The notes: a model not told the origin generated them from the letters alone. A stretch of DNA of 56,647 nucleotides from Actinomycetota bacterium (GCA_005888325.1 VAWU01000057.1:1-56647); one strand, 5' to 3'; counted from the stretch's first letter, positions 1-8,729 are shown. Program-made: numbers and translations.

Positions 1-142
1 CTCTGGTTGTGGGTTTCCGACGCGGCATTGCGCATGACATCAGTGAGTTCCGGAGCTGCGTCCCTGCTCCGCCGAGCGAAGGTCCTGTATCTGAGTGAAC
101 CCTTCTGCTCGTCTTGGGTCCACGACTTCTGACCGAACTGTG

Positions 143-157
143 GTAGGCCCCGCCTAT
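143..157. promoter_or_regulatory. Inverted repeat upstream of the LysR gene
   Basis: GTAGGC and GCCTAT form an imperfect inverted repeat around CCC, about 30 bases before the GTG of the LysR-type gene. LysR regulators usually autoregulate through such dyads, so this is a candidate binding site. The arms differ at one base and the repeat is short, so it could be chance. A TAGCAT at 174-179 could serve as a -10 element, which would give a nearly leaderless transcript. Confidence 0.3.
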
Positions 158-186
158 CACCCCAGGTCAGCCCTAGCATCGACCGC

Positions 187-1104
187 GTGGAACTCCGGCA
201 GCTGACCTACTTCGTCGCCGTCGCCGAGGAACTGCACTTCGGTCGGGCCGCAGAGCGGCTCCACCTTGCTGGTCCTTCGCTCTCTCAGCAGATCAGCAAC
301 CTCGAACGTGAGCTGGGCACCCAGCTCCTTGTCCGCGACCGCCGACACGTCGAACTGACGCCGGCCGGCATCCAGTTCCTGACCGACGCCCGAGAGGTGT
401 TGGGCACGGCGACACGGGCCTTCGATCGGGCCCGCAACGGAGCCGGAGAGTTACCTCTCCGGCTGGGCTACGTCAGTTGGCTTCCCCCGGAGGCAGCAGC
501 GATGCCCGACCTTCGGGTCCGTGTCGACGAATGGGTCCTACCATCGCACACGCAGGCGGCGCGGGTGGCCGAAGGCAGCCTCGACCTCGCTATTGCCTGG
601 ATCGAGGAGGCCGACATCAAGCGCCTCAACTTGGCCGCCCACCTCTTGTGGTACGAGAGACTGGAGGCCGTGATGCCGCGGGCGCACCGGGCGACTCGTC
701 ATGAGAGCGTGCCCGCAGCCGAGGTCACGGTGCTCGTCGATGTGGACGAAGCGTCGTGGTGGTCATGGAACCGCTACGCCTCTGCATTCGCGAAGGCCAA
801 CCAGGCGTCGGTGACCAATATCGACGACGGCGGCATTGCTGGGTCTGCGTTCTTCGACCATGTGGCCCGCCTCCGACGACCGGTGCTCGACTCGCCGAAG
901 CGCCATACGGCGCCGATCCCGCCCACGTTGACCCGCCGGCCGGTCCGATCCCCGATACCCCTCTGGGCCTGGGCCCTCCTTCACCGCGCAGACGACGCCC
1001 GGCCGATAGTCGCTCGCGCCACCCAGACCCTCATCGACCACGCCTCGGCCCTTGGCTGGCGAACACCCCCCTCCGAGCCATTCTGGCCTCCAGCCAGCGC
1101 GTAA
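187..1104 (+). CDS. LysR-family transcriptional regulator
   Basis: The N-terminus is a typical LysR winged helix-turn-helix: it opens MELRQLTYFVAVAEELHF and continues with GRAAERLHLAGPSLSQQI and LERELGTQLLVRDRR within the first 60 residues. The rest, about 220 residues, is a shortened LysR effector-binding half. The C-terminal portion is rich in Pro and Arg and matches the usual fold poorly, so the effector domain may be divergent. The start is a GTG, because the HTH begins exactly there. No divergently transcribed partner is visible in the 186 bases to the window edge, so the target is unknown. The family assignment is secure; the regulon is not inferable. Confidence 0.85.
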   Translation: MELRQLTYFVAVAEELHFGRAAERLHLAGPSLSQQISNLERELGTQLLVRDRRHVELTPAGIQFLTDAREVLGTATRAFDRARNGAGELPLRLGYVSWLPPEAAAMPDLRVRVDEWVLPSHTQAARVAEGSLDLAIAWIEEADIKRLNLAAHLLWYERLEAVMPRAHRATRHESVPAAEVTVLVDVDEASWWSWNRYASAFAKANQASVTNIDDGGIAGSAFFDHVARLRRPVLDSPKRHTAPIPPTLTRRPVRSPIPLWAWALLHRADDARPIVARATQTLIDHASALGWRTPPSEPFWPPASA

Positions 1105-1449
1105 ACGGCTTGACGCCAACCGGACAGCAAGCCCTGAGTGCCACGCGACAGCACGCTGTTCTGCCCAAGCCGAGCGCGCCAGGACGGTCCGTCGGGGCGG
1201 CTGCCATCCGGCGCGTCGTCACCGACAGACCCGTGCAGCATCGGTCCGTGCTCCTAGTTGGAAACCGTGCCGCTCCGCGTCGGCAGACGGAGGGTGGCAA
1301 CACCGTGTACGGCTGACGCCAGACGACCGGCCAACGCGGTGATGCGAGCCACGCTCAGCCGACTCATCGCGGGCGGAGCAAACATGCCGGCCGGGGATAG
1401 TGTTGCGAGCCCGTCGACGGGCCCTCCGGCGACGAGCGGGGAGCGCGAC
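1105..1449. other. Intergenic stretch with one perfect palindrome
   Basis: No convincing gene was found in these 345 bases; the open frames crossing it lack ribosome sites and look like high-GC shadows. A 14-base perfect palindrome, GCCCGTCGACGGGC, lies at 1409-1422, shortly before the next gene, and a GATAGT at 1396-1401 could be its -10 element. The palindrome may be an operator or part of a leader hairpin; nothing else stands out. Confidence 0.4.
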
Positions 1450-1911
1450 ATGACCTATGCAGTGGACTTCGTCAACGTCTCCACCGTCGGACTGGAGTCG
1501 TCGCCGGTGGCGACCGCACTCGCCGGCCTGCGGGCGAACGAGGCTCGCTACTTCAAGAACAAGTACGACTACGTCTTCACGGTCGAACCGGCCGCCAAGG
1601 CCAAGAAGGACATCGACTGGGTGCACCGCATCCTCAAAGAGGAGCGCGACATCGCCATCGCTTCGCCCCCACTCGAGGCGACGACCCTCCACGTCGAGAA
1701 CATCCGGTGGACCTACGTGTTCTACGAGAGCGGGCTCTCGATCAACGTGCTGTATCCGCTCGACGAACCGAAGAAGCGCGCGGTCGGGTTCAAGCTCTCC
1801 GAAGGGATGGAGGTCCCCGCCGAGCTCGGATCGTTCAAGTTCGCGAGACAGAAGTCGAAGCTGGCCGGGACGATCCGCGGCTCGTACTTCGTGATCAAGG
1901 GCGAGTACTGA
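1450..1911 (+). CDS. Hypothetical protein, 153 aa
   Basis: I do not recognise this family. The start is the ATG at 1450, because a GGGGAG ribosome site lies about 7 bases before it and the reading frame upstream is low-complexity. The protein is soluble, with no signal peptide or membrane segment. It has many charged residues (for example NKYDYVFTVEPAAKAKKDID) and aromatic strands such as IRWTYVFYE and RGSYFVIKGEY near its end, suggesting a small alpha/beta or beta-rich fold. It stands alone between a LysR gene and a helicase gene with no overlap to either, so context gives no role. Coding is supported by the clean start and by normal codon use. Confidence 0.6.
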   Translation: MTYAVDFVNVSTVGLESSPVATALAGLRANEARYFKNKYDYVFTVEPAAKAKKDIDWVHRILKEERDIAIASPPLEATTLHVENIRWTYVFYESGLSINVLYPLDEPKKRAVGFKLSEGMEVPAELGSFKFARQKSKLAGTIRGSYFVIKGEY

Positions 1912-1974
1912 GGCCGTCGAGCCTCCAAGACTCGCGGCACTCCCTCTACCTTCATCCTACGACCGAGGGCTCGT

Positions 1975-4347
1975 TTGCTTCCAACGGCCCCCGCAGCGAC
2001 GATCCCCCGCGTGCTGCGTGACGACGAGCTACGCGTGGAGCGCGCCTACCTCGATGCCGCCTACGACCGCGTCCTGGCGATGCGGGGCTCGGCCGAGGGC
2101 ATGGCCGGCACGGCGCGGCGGCTCACCGAGACCAGGAATGTGCAGGCGATGTTCGAGCGCGACAGCGCCATCGCCCACGCCGGCCACCGGTTGGCGGCGC
2201 TCGACATCGCGAAGGAGCGTCTGCTCGTGGGTCGCCTCGACCTCGCCGACGGTAGTTGTCTCTACGTGGGTCGCCTGGCCGTCGCTGACGAGCACGGCGA
2301 CCCGCTCGTCGTCGACTGGCGAGCGCCGGCCGCCGAACCGTTCTACCGGGCGTTACCCCACGATCCCATGGGCGTCGTGCGGCGACGCCACTTCCGTTGG
2401 CGGCAGGGCGAGCTGGTCGGGCTGGATGACGAGGTCTTCGACGTCACCGCGGCGGGCGAGGCCGGGCTCCACCTCGTGGGCGAGGGCGCGCTCATGGCCG
2501 CGCTCGACGCCCCGCGGACCGGTCGCATGCAGGACGTGGTGGCGACCATCCAGGCCGAGCAGGACGTCGTGATCCGTCGCCCTCGCGCCGGGGTGACGGT
2601 CGTACAAGGGGCGCCCGGTACCGGCAAGACGGCAGTGGCGCTCCACCGGGCCGCGTACCTGCTCTACGCCGAGCGGGCCCGCGTGGCCGGCGCGGTCCTC
2701 TTCGTCGGGCCGTCGTCGACGTTCCTGCGCTACGTCGAGGACGTCGTCCCGTCGCTCGGTGAGGACAGGGTCGTGCTGGCGACGCCGGCGGATCTCGGCC
2801 CACCCGTGGCGGTGTCGAAGGTCGACCCGCCGGCGGCGGCCGCGGTCAAGGGCGACCTCCGCATGGTCGACGTCCTCGCCCGGGCGGTCCGGGCCCACGA
2901 GCGGGCGCCGCGGGTGGGCATCGAGCTGTGGGCGGGCCGGTTCCGCCTCGTGGTCGCGCACGACGACCTCGCCGCCATCGTCGTGACGGCTAGGCGACGG
3001 TCGACGACGCACAACGCCGGCCGCGCGCTGGTGGAGCGCCTTCTCCTGCGGGCGCTGGAAGCCGCGTACCGCAATGGCCTCGAACGCGACCACCGGATCG
3101 GCCGCATCGGCGCGGAAGGAGTCCGGTACGCGCCACCTCTCATCGACGTGGTCGACCGAGGTGCGCTCGCGCAGGCCCTCCACGCCATGTGGCCCCTGCT
3201 CCGCCCCGAAGGGCTCGTGCGCCGTCTGCTCGCGTCGCCCCGGCGCCTCGCGACCGCCGGGCGCGACATCCTCACGCCCGACGAGCTGGACGCGCTGCAT
3301 GCCTCGAGTGAGGACGGCGACGGATGGAGTGAGGCCGACGTGGCCCTCCTCGACGAGGCCGACCTCCTGCTCGGGCCCGTCCCGACGCGACCGGAGCGCG
3401 CCGGCAGGCGCCGACGGTCGCTCGACCACGTGGCCGAGCGGATCCTGGAAGAGCGGCTGCCCGACTGCCCGCGGTGCGGGCGCCCACTCGAGTACCTGCC
3501 GGGCGAGGCGTCCGGCAGCGACCGGCTGGACTGCCGGGAGTGCAAGGCCACGTACGCCACGACCACGCTCATGGGTGATCCCGCCGCCAACGAGCTGCAC
3601 GGCGTGTACGAGGAGCTCGCCCACCAGTTCGACGAGGGCGACGTGCCCGCGGTGCGCCCGGCCGACGCCCGGTACGGCCACGTCGTCGTGGACGAGGCCC
3701 AGGATCTTTCGCCGATGCAGTGGCGGGCCGTCGCCCGGCGGTGCCTGACCCAGTCGTTCACCCTGGCAGGCGACGAGGCGCAGGCAGTCCGCGCCGGCGC
3801 GGCGGCAACGTGGGACGGCATCCTCGGGGCGCTCGGCGTCGCTGCGGGTTCGGTGGCCCGCCACGAGCTCACGGTCAACTACCGCACCCCGGCCGAGGTC
3901 ATGGAGCTGGCGGCCCGGCTACTCGAGCAATACGCACCGCACCTGCACCCGGCCCGCTCCGTCAGGACCGCCGGGGTCGGTCCCCGCCGCTTTCACACCG
4001 GTGGCCGGCCGCTCGGCGCGGCGTACATCGCCGACGCGGTTGCCGATATCCGGAGGGATGTCGGGGCCGGGCTGGTGGCGGTGGTCACACCCGAGCAACT
4101 GGTTGCCGACGGCAACGGCGGCGCTGAGCACCTCACCGCTGTCGACGCAAAGGGGTTGGAGTTCGACGGTGTCGTCGTCGCCGATCCCGAGGCCATCGTC
4201 CGCGAGTCACCCGGGGCGACGGGCATGGCGCGCCTCTATGTAGCCCTGACCCGGGCGACGACCAGCCTGACGATCCTCGCACCGACGCCGCCGGGCCCGC
4301 CGCTCGAGGACGCGCTGGGCCCTTTCGAGCCGGCGCCTGCTCGTTGA
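1975..4347 (+). CDS. helD: HelD/HelR-like UvrD-family motor ATPase with zinc-ribbon insert
   Basis: This is a superfamily 1 helicase-like ATPase of the HelD type. HelD proteins bind RNA polymerase, remove stalled complexes from DNA and, in some actinobacteria (HelR), protect against rifamycins. The N-terminal part contains the DELRVERAYLDAAYDRV helix typical of HelD. Walker A is GAPGTGKTAVALHRAAYLL at about residue 212, the DEAQDLSPMQWR motif follows near residue 575, and C-terminal motifs include LTVNYRTPAEV and VDAKGLEFDGVVV. At 790 aa it is longer than many HelD proteins, partly because of a CxxC-x18-CxxC zinc ribbon (Cys 498, 501, 520, 523) just before the Walker B region. The first possible start is TTG 1975, but GTG 2011 is equally plausible. 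The family is secure; rifamycin protection is inference. Confidence 0.88.
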   Translation: MLPTAPAATIPRVLRDDELRVERAYLDAAYDRVLAMRGSAEGMAGTARRLTETRNVQAMFERDSAIAHAGHRLAALDIAKERLLVGRLDLADGSCLYVGRLAVADEHGDPLVVDWRAPAAEPFYRALPHDPMGVVRRRHFRWRQGELVGLDDEVFDVTAAGEAGLHLVGEGALMAALDAPRTGRMQDVVATIQAEQDVVIRRPRAGVTVVQGAPGTGKTAVALHRAAYLLYAERARVAGAVLFVGPSSTFLRYVEDVVPSLGEDRVVLATPADLGPPVAVSKVDPPAAAAVKGDLRMVDVLARAVRAHERAPRVGIELWAGRFRLVVAHDDLAAIVVTARRRSTTHNAGRALVERLLLRALEAAYRNGLERDHRIGRIGAEGVRYAPPLIDVVDRGALAQALHAMWPLLRPEGLVRRLLASPRRLATAGRDILTPDELDALHASSEDGDGWSEADVALLDEADLLLGPVPTRPERAGRRRRSLDHVAERILEERLPDCPRCGRPLEYLPGEASGSDRLDCRECKATYATTTLMGDPAANELHGVYEELAHQFDEGDVPAVRPADARYGHVVVDEAQDLSPMQWRAVARRCLTQSFTLAGDEAQAVRAGAAATWDGILGALGVAAGSVARHELTVNYRTPAEVMELAARLLEQYAPHLHPARSVRTAGVGPRRFHTGGRPLGAAYIADAVADIRRDVGAGLVAVVTPEQLVADGNGGAEHLTAVDAKGLEFDGVVVADPEAIVRESPGATGMARLYVALTRATTSLTILAPTPPGPPLEDALGPFEPAPAR

Positions 4348-4383
4348 GCCGAGCGCGAAGTCGTTCGGCGACACAATTGCGGC

Positions 4384-4680
4384 GTGCAATTCAACGCTGA
4401 TATCCGCGACCGAGTAGCGGACGGAACCATCACCGTGTCCTACCGCCTCTGGTCGAGACCGAAGGTCAAGGTCGGAGGCGTCTACCGGAGCGGTTCCGTG
4501 ATGATCGAGATCGACGAGATCGAGCTGGTGCCCTTCTCGTCGATCACAGACGAGGATCTCGCTCAGACGGGAGAGTCCGATCTCGAGGCCCTTCGTCGAC
4601 GCGCTGCACACGCCGGCCCGATCCACGACGACACCTTCCTCTACCGCGTGGAGTTCCATGTGGTGAGGCAGCAGGACTAA
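4384..4680 (+). CDS. ASCH-like small protein
   Basis: A 98-aa protein with a GTG start. [20 protein letters not shown] followed by [15 protein letters not shown] resembles ASCH (PUA-like) domain proteins, which fold as a small beta barrel and are thought to bind RNA or nucleotides. The tail [13 protein letters not shown] is the last strand pair. No catalytic role can be read. The next, broken gene has its AGGAGG ribosome site directly after this gene's TAA, so the two were probably co-transcribed. The ASCH assignment rests on remembered sequence resemblance and should be treated as probable. Confidence 0.6.
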   Translation: MQFNADIRDRVADGTITVSYRLWSRPKVKVGGVYRSGSVMIEIDEIELVPFSSITDEDLAQTGESDLEALRRRAAHAGPIHDDTFLYRVEFHVVRQQD

Positions 4681-4691
4681 AGGAGGCTGCA

Positions 4692-5021
4692 ATGTTCGCA
4701 GTGGTCTTGAGCTTCGACGGCGAGTCGGAGAGCGACCTCGCGGCAGGCATCGAGCACGTCAACGACGAGGTGATCCCGGCGCTGGCTCAAGCGCCAGGCT
4801 GCACGGCTGGTGGCTCGTCGACCGGGACGCGGGCCGACGCATCACCGTGATGGTCTGGGACAGTGACGACCACTACCAGGCCGGAATGGCACGGGTGTCC
4901 GTGGCGCGCGCCAAAGACCCCGACCGGCACCGGCCTGCACACCTCAGTCGGGCGGTTCGAGGTCTACGGGTCGATCCCGGGCCCGCCTGATCTCACCGTG
5001 GCGAAACTCTCCGGTAGGTGA
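4692..5021 (+). pseudogene. Broken ABM-like small protein gene (two frameshifts)
   Basis: A strong AGGAGG and an ATG open a frame reading [20 protein letters not shown], which closes at 4850 after 52 codons. The natural continuation, [17 protein letters not shown] to [14 protein letters not shown], lies in a second frame from about 4811. The end, [16 protein letters not shown], lies back in the first frame from about 4941 and stops at 5021. Joined, this makes a roughly 110-aa dimeric alpha-beta barrel protein resembling small ABM-like proteins. The two shifts compensate each other: one base seems lost near 4806, and the frame is restored near 4935. The tail overlaps the end of the convergent gene by 29 bases. 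Either the gene is decayed or the sequence carries two indel errors. Confidence 0.65.
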
Positions 5022-5445
5022 GGTCGAAGTCGACGGTGAAGTTCGTGCCGTCTTCGGCGACCTCCCACTGGCCGGCGATGGTCTGTCCGTCGTCGCTGAT
5101 CGTCGCGGTGAAGCGTTGCGCGAACGGCAGGCCCGTTCGCCACAGCTTCCACTCGTGCGCGTCGATGCTCATCTGGTAGACGCGGCACACCCCTCGCTCG
5201 TCGGAGTAGAGCTGGTAGTAGGTGCCGTTGGCGGCGTCGCAGCCGATGATCGACACGCCGTCGGGCGCCTCGGGCATCTCGACGCTCGAGCGTTCGACGA
5301 GATGCGCACCGGAGTCGTGCCATTCGAAGATCGCCCGCCCGCCACCGGGCCACGGCTCGCCGCCGGGCGGTTGAGCCTCGAGCAACCACTCGCCCACCAG
5401 CGGGTCGAGCGCGCGCAATGCGTCCTCGGCGGTTGGCTGATCCAT
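4993..5445 (-). CDS. DUF1579-like / lipocalin-like hypothetical protein
   Basis: A 150-aa cytoplasmic protein beginning MDQPTAEDALRALDPLVGEW. The ATG at 5445 is chosen because GAAGGAGG precedes it at good spacing; a longer frame reaching 5487 lacks a ribosome site. DPLVGEWLLEAQPPGGEP, FEWHDSGAHLVERSS and the Trp- and Tyr-rich strands to the end (for example GQWEVAEDGTNFTVDFDLTY) match small beta-barrel proteins annotated DUF1579-like, whose role is unknown. It is divergent from the RibD-like gene at 5549, with about 100 bases between. No catalytic residues can be assigned. Confidence 0.65.
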   Translation of the reverse strand: MDQPTAEDALRALDPLVGEWLLEAQPPGGEPWPGGGRAIFEWHDSGAHLVERSSVEMPEAPDGVSIIGCDAANGTYYQLYSDERGVCRVYQMSIDAHEWKLWRTGLPFAQRFTATISDDGQTIAGQWEVAEDGTNFTVDFDLTYRRVSPR

Positions 5446-5548
5446 GTCGGCCTCCTTCGCGATGCGATCCGTCGGTGCGTACGCCATACCGAGTGTGACT
5501 GTGCGCAGCCCGCGAACTCATCGCCCAGCCCGCACGTAGCCTCCCGTC

Positions 5549-6094
5549 ATGCGAAAGATCGTGAACTCGACGTTCGTCAGCCTCGACGGAGTGATCAACC
5601 ACATGGATCGCTGGCATTTCGGCTTCATCGACGACGAGCTGGAGGCGCTCGCCCTCGATCAGATGCGCGCCAGCGACGCCCTGCTGCTCGGTCGGCATAC
5701 CTACGACATCTATGCGAGCGCCTGGCCGGCGCGTGACGGCGAGCTCGCCGACCGGATCAACGTCATCGCCAAGTACGTGGCGTCCACGACCATGCAGACG
5801 GCCGACTGGACGAACACCACGATCATCGGCGGTGGCCTCGTCGAAGAGATAACCAAGCTGAAGGACGCACACGGGAAGAACATCCTGATGCACGGGTACG
5901 GCCCGGTCGCGAAGACCTTGATGCGTCACGGCCTGCTCGACGAGCTCTGCCTTTGGGTCCATCCCGTCCTCGCGGGTGTCGGAACGACCGAGGACATGAT
6001 CTGGGGGGAGGACGTGCACGCCCGCCTCGAGCTCGAGGACGTCAAGACCCTCGCCTCCGGCATCGTGATGCTCACCTACCGGGCGGCGGTCTGA
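5549..6094 (+). CDS. RibD C-terminal/dihydrofolate reductase-family protein
   Basis: A 181-aa stand-alone domain of the RibD C-terminal / DHFR-like fold, which binds NAD(P)H and reduces pteridine- or pyrimidine-like substrates. Diagnostic stretches are VNSTFVSLDGVINHMDRWHF at the start, LLLGRHTYDIYASAWP near residue 50, TIIGGGLVEEITKLK and LMHGYGPVAKTLMRHGLLDE. The substrate is not known for this subfamily, and these proteins are not usually the essential FolA or RibD. It is one of three such paralogues in the window (also 18581 and 27179). It lies convergent to the PNPOx-GAF gene. Confidence 0.85.
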   Translation: MRKIVNSTFVSLDGVINHMDRWHFGFIDDELEALALDQMRASDALLLGRHTYDIYASAWPARDGELADRINVIAKYVASTTMQTADWTNTTIIGGGLVEEITKLKDAHGKNILMHGYGPVAKTLMRHGLLDELCLWVHPVLAGVGTTEDMIWGEDVHARLELEDVKTLASGIVMLTYRAAV

Positions 6095-6101
6095 TCGATC
6101 A

Positions 6102-7454
6102 TCACGATACGACTTCGTCGAGGCGCAGCGCGGTGTCGACGTGGAGGCGGAACTGGCCGCGTCCGGTCTTCTCGATTCGGATTGGTGCGTGCCGCTCGTC
6201 GAGTCGTCGTTTCAACAGGATGAGGCGGCTGTCGAGGTTGTCACGAAAGTCGGGTAGCTCGAGTGTGGGATCGAGCCGGATCTCTCTGTTCGTGAACGCG
6301 ACGCGCTGTTCTCGCGTGTATTGCCGGAGGAGGGACCACATGATGCGGCCCGCGACTCCTTTGATGAGGTAATCGCCGTCGAGGAATGTGCTGCCATCGA
6401 CGGTGAAGAAGCGCACGAGCGTCGGCGGAGTGGACGCATCGGTGGCCGGTGCCGGGGAGGGAGGCGCGGCTGTGGCGCCCTCGCCGTTTTCCCTTGCCCG
6501 CTCCACCTCGATCGCGTTGGCGATGACCGTGGCGACGATGCTGAGCGTGGCTTCGTCGACCTCGCCGAAGGCGGCACTATGGGTGCTTTCGGCGACGAGC
6601 ACGCCCGTCAATTGGCCGAGCGCGAGCATCGGGACCGCAATGCGGCTTTGCGGTTCGTCCAAGCCCGGCAACGGGATCTCGCGGCCGGGTCCGATCTCGC
6701 CCGACTGTTCGTAGGAGCGGCGCACGACGTTGCCGTACTTCGTCATTTGGCGCAGGTTGCCGATGCGGAGTGTCGTCGCTCGGGCTGCGGCCATGCCGAT
6801 GATGCCTTCGCCCACGGGGACTTCGGAGCCCACGCCCTCGTCGCCGAATCCTCTGCTGGCCATCGTGTAGAGCCGGCGGCGGTCCTCGTCGAGCAGCATC
6901 AGGAGGCAGTGCTCGTAGCCGAGGACGTCGGCGAGGCCGTCGACAGTCGCGCCGACGATCGTGTCAAGGTCGGTGCACCGGCTCAAGCGGGCGATGAGCT
7001 CGCTGAGGCGCTCCGCGGCCGGTGCCCCGGCACGACCCTCGACGCGATCGCGTCCCTTTCGCACCATGCCGACGTGGAGCACGCGGTACACGTCAGCGGC
7101 GCGCAGCAGGAACACGTCTTCCATGTGGTGGTAGGTGGCGACGGTGTCGACGTCTTCGCGCAGTTGCTCGAAGATCCTGCCGTGATGCTCTGTGCGCTCG
7201 TAGGCGACGGTGAGCCGCCACTCGTCGTACGTGTGAGGATCGATCAGCAAGACGCAGGCGCGGGGGTTCTCCGCGAGGTTTCTCGTCGTCTTCGAGAAGA
7301 ACTGGTTCGAGAGCGCGATGCGTTCGTCGTCGACGCAACGGACTTTGGACAGAAACGTGACGTTCGGCGTACCGTCGGCGGCCGCGGTCGCGATCACCGC
7401 GGGAACCGCGCCCTCGAAACACGCCGCGAGCGCACGGAGCGAGACCTTGATCAA
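6102..7454 (-). CDS. PNPOx-like flavin-binding domain fused to a GAF sensor
   Basis: This 450-aa protein has three parts. Residues 1-130 are a PNPOx-like split barrel (PAVIATAAADGTPNVTFLSK and NPRACVLLIDPHTYDEWRL), which typically binds FMN, F420 or heme. Residues 150-320 form a GAF domain (LADVLGYEHCLLMLLDED, VGEGIIGMAAARATTLRIG). After a Pro-Ala linker, residues 345-450 are an Arg-rich domain (GVAGRIMWSLLRQYTREQRV, DNLDSRLILLKRRLDERHA) that resembles a winged helix. A redox- or ligand-sensing regulator is a reasonable inference. The start is TTG 7454, overlapping the TGA of the upstream PNPOx gene, so the two are translationally coupled. Confidence 0.8.
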   Translation of the reverse strand: MIKVSLRALAACFEGAVPAVIATAAADGTPNVTFLSKVRCVDDERIALSNQFFSKTTRNLAENPRACVLLIDPHTYDEWRLTVAYERTEHHGRIFEQLREDVDTVATYHHMEDVFLLRAADVYRVLHVGMVRKGRDRVEGRAGAPAAERLSELIARLSRCTDLDTIVGATVDGLADVLGYEHCLLMLLDEDRRRLYTMASRGFGDEGVGSEVPVGEGIIGMAAARATTLRIGNLRQMTKYGNVVRRSYEQSGEIGPGREIPLPGLDEPQSRIAVPMLALGQLTGVLVAESTHSAAFGEVDEATLSIVATVIANAIEVERARENGEGATAAPPSPAPATDASTPPTLVRFFTVDGSTFLDGDYLIKGVAGRIMWSLLRQYTREQRVAFTNREIRLDPTLELPDFRDNLDSRLILLKRRLDERHAPIRIEKTGRGQFRLHVDTALRLDEVVS

Positions 7455-7927
7455 TGGGGACCGGCTCGTTGCATGGGCGTCCCCGCGGCCGGCCCGGGGG
7501 TCTGGTCGAACAACTCGCCCACCCGCACGGTGCAGGCGGAGAGCGCCGTTGGAGCGAGGCGTTCGGGGAGCTCGCGGGGGGTGCGCTCGATCGCTTCGAT
7601 GTCGGTGAAGAACGCGTCGCGGTAGCGAGCCGACCGTTCCATATCGAGATCGGTCGCGGGTGCGACCTCGGTGCAGGTCCCCTTCATCTGCATGGAACGC
7701 AGGGTGGGGACATCAGTCGCAGTGATCGCGATCGCGCCCGTCTCGACCAGGTTCGCCCGGGCCTGGTCGTCGTCGGCGTCGAGCAGCAGTCGGATCTCGC
7801 CGGTCCCGCGATCCAGCACCGTCAGGCCCCATCCCCGTGTGGCGTGCGGGGCCCCGTCGGCGCCAACGGTGCCGACGATCAGGGCCGGCCCCGCTTCGAC
7901 GAACGCCGTCGTCTCGGGGGCGAACAT
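7451..7927 (-). CDS. PNPOx-family FMN/F420-binding protein
   Basis: A 158-aa split-barrel protein: ALIVGTVGADGAPHATRGWG, then RLLLDADDDQARANLVETG and TVRVGELFDQTPGP. This is the shape of small pyridoxamine-phosphate-oxidase-like flavoproteins, which bind FMN or F420 and reduce varied small molecules. True PNP oxidase substrate residues are not evident, so a vitamin B6 role is unlikely. It is the first gene of a two-gene unit, and its stop overlaps the start of the PNPOx-GAF gene. The pairing suggests that the catalytic single-domain protein and the sensor fusion see the same ligand. Confidence 0.78.
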   Translation of the reverse strand: MFAPETTAFVEAGPALIVGTVGADGAPHATRGWGLTVLDRGTGEIRLLLDADDDQARANLVETGAIAITATDVPTLRSMQMKGTCTEVAPATDLDMERSARYRDAFFTDIEAIERTPRELPERLAPTALSACTVRVGELFDQTPGPAAGTPMQRAGPH

Positions 7928-8024
7928 AGGGAGTTCTTAGCAAACGCTTCCGAATCTTTCCGGCGCGGGAGCGATCCCGGTCCTTCAGGATCGGAGAAAG
8001 CCCGCACACGCTGGAGGAGTCGAC

Positions 8025-8729
8025 ATGAGCGTCATCGACCACAAGCCGATCCACACCGTCGCAACGGTCACGTTCAACCTGTACCGCGACATCTACAAGG
8101 GCATCCGGAGCGAGCTCTTCGGCGTGACCCAGGCCGCGGGCAGTACCGACGCGGCCGACCGGGTGGCGCGCACTGCGCTCGCCGCTCGTGTCACGAACCT
8201 GGCCACGATCCTCGAGAAGCATGCCGAGGGAGAGGACCACCATGTTCAGCCCCCGACCGAGATGTACCTGCCCGACGTCGCCGACGTCATCGCGGGCGAC
8301 CACGCACGCTTCGAACAGCGCGTGCAGGACTTCACGGCACTCGCTCACGACACCGTGAACGCCACGGGCTCAGCACAGCGGACGCGCATGGACCAGCTCT
8401 ACATGGAGTTGGCGTCCTTCACCGGCGAGTACCTCGGACACCAGGACATCGAGGAGCGCGTCGTGATGCCGGGACTCCAACAGGCGCTCGGAGTCGATGG
8501 GTGTCTCGCAATCCACGCGGCCATCGTCGCCAGCATCCCGCCCGACCAGATGGCCAAGGGCCTCGCCGTCATGCTGCCTGCCATGAACATCGACGATCGC
8601 GTCGAGATGCTCGGCAGCATGCAACAGCACGCGCCGGCCGAAATCTTCGCAGGCGTCTGGGGCCTCACAGGCTCAGTACTTCCTGCGGCGGACTACGCCG
8701 AACTCGGCATTCGCCTGGGGCTGTCCTGA
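8025..8729 (+). CDS. Hemerythrin HHE-domain protein
   Basis: A 234-aa soluble helical protein with a GGAGGAGT ribosome site before its ATG. His and Glu residues in hemerythrin-like spacing are visible: the opening HTVATVTFNLYRDIYKGIR helix, LEKHAEGEDHHVQPP near residue 70, DHARFEQRV near 95, and LGHQDIEERVVMPGL near 145. Proteins of this type bind a di-iron centre and have roles in oxygen or nitric oxide sensing or storage. The family is clear but the physiological role is not. It is divergent from the PNPOx unit and convergent with the broken ATPase gene. Confidence 0.8.
   Translation: MSVIDHKPIHTVATVTFNLYRDIYKGIRSELFGVTQAAGSTDAADRVARTALAARVTNLATILEKHAEGEDHHVQPPTEMYLPDVADVIAGDHARFEQRVQDFTALAHDTVNATGSAQRTRMDQLYMELASFTGEYLGHQDIEERVVMPGLQQALGVDGCLAIHAAIVASIPPDQMAKGLAVMLPAMNIDDRVEMLGSMQQHAPAEIFAGVWGLTGSVLPAADYAELGIRLGLS

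Noticed and set aside
1-132. Open frame from the left edge to a TGA at 130-132 (43 codons)
   Set aside because: It has no recognisable motif, and its codon use is unlike its neighbours. It may be the end of a gene outside the window, but nothing supports that.
2353-3864. Long minus-strand open frame (503 codons) opposite the HelD-like gene
   Set aside because: It is the antisense shadow of a GC-rich gene; it has no conserved motifs, while the plus strand has all HelD motifs.
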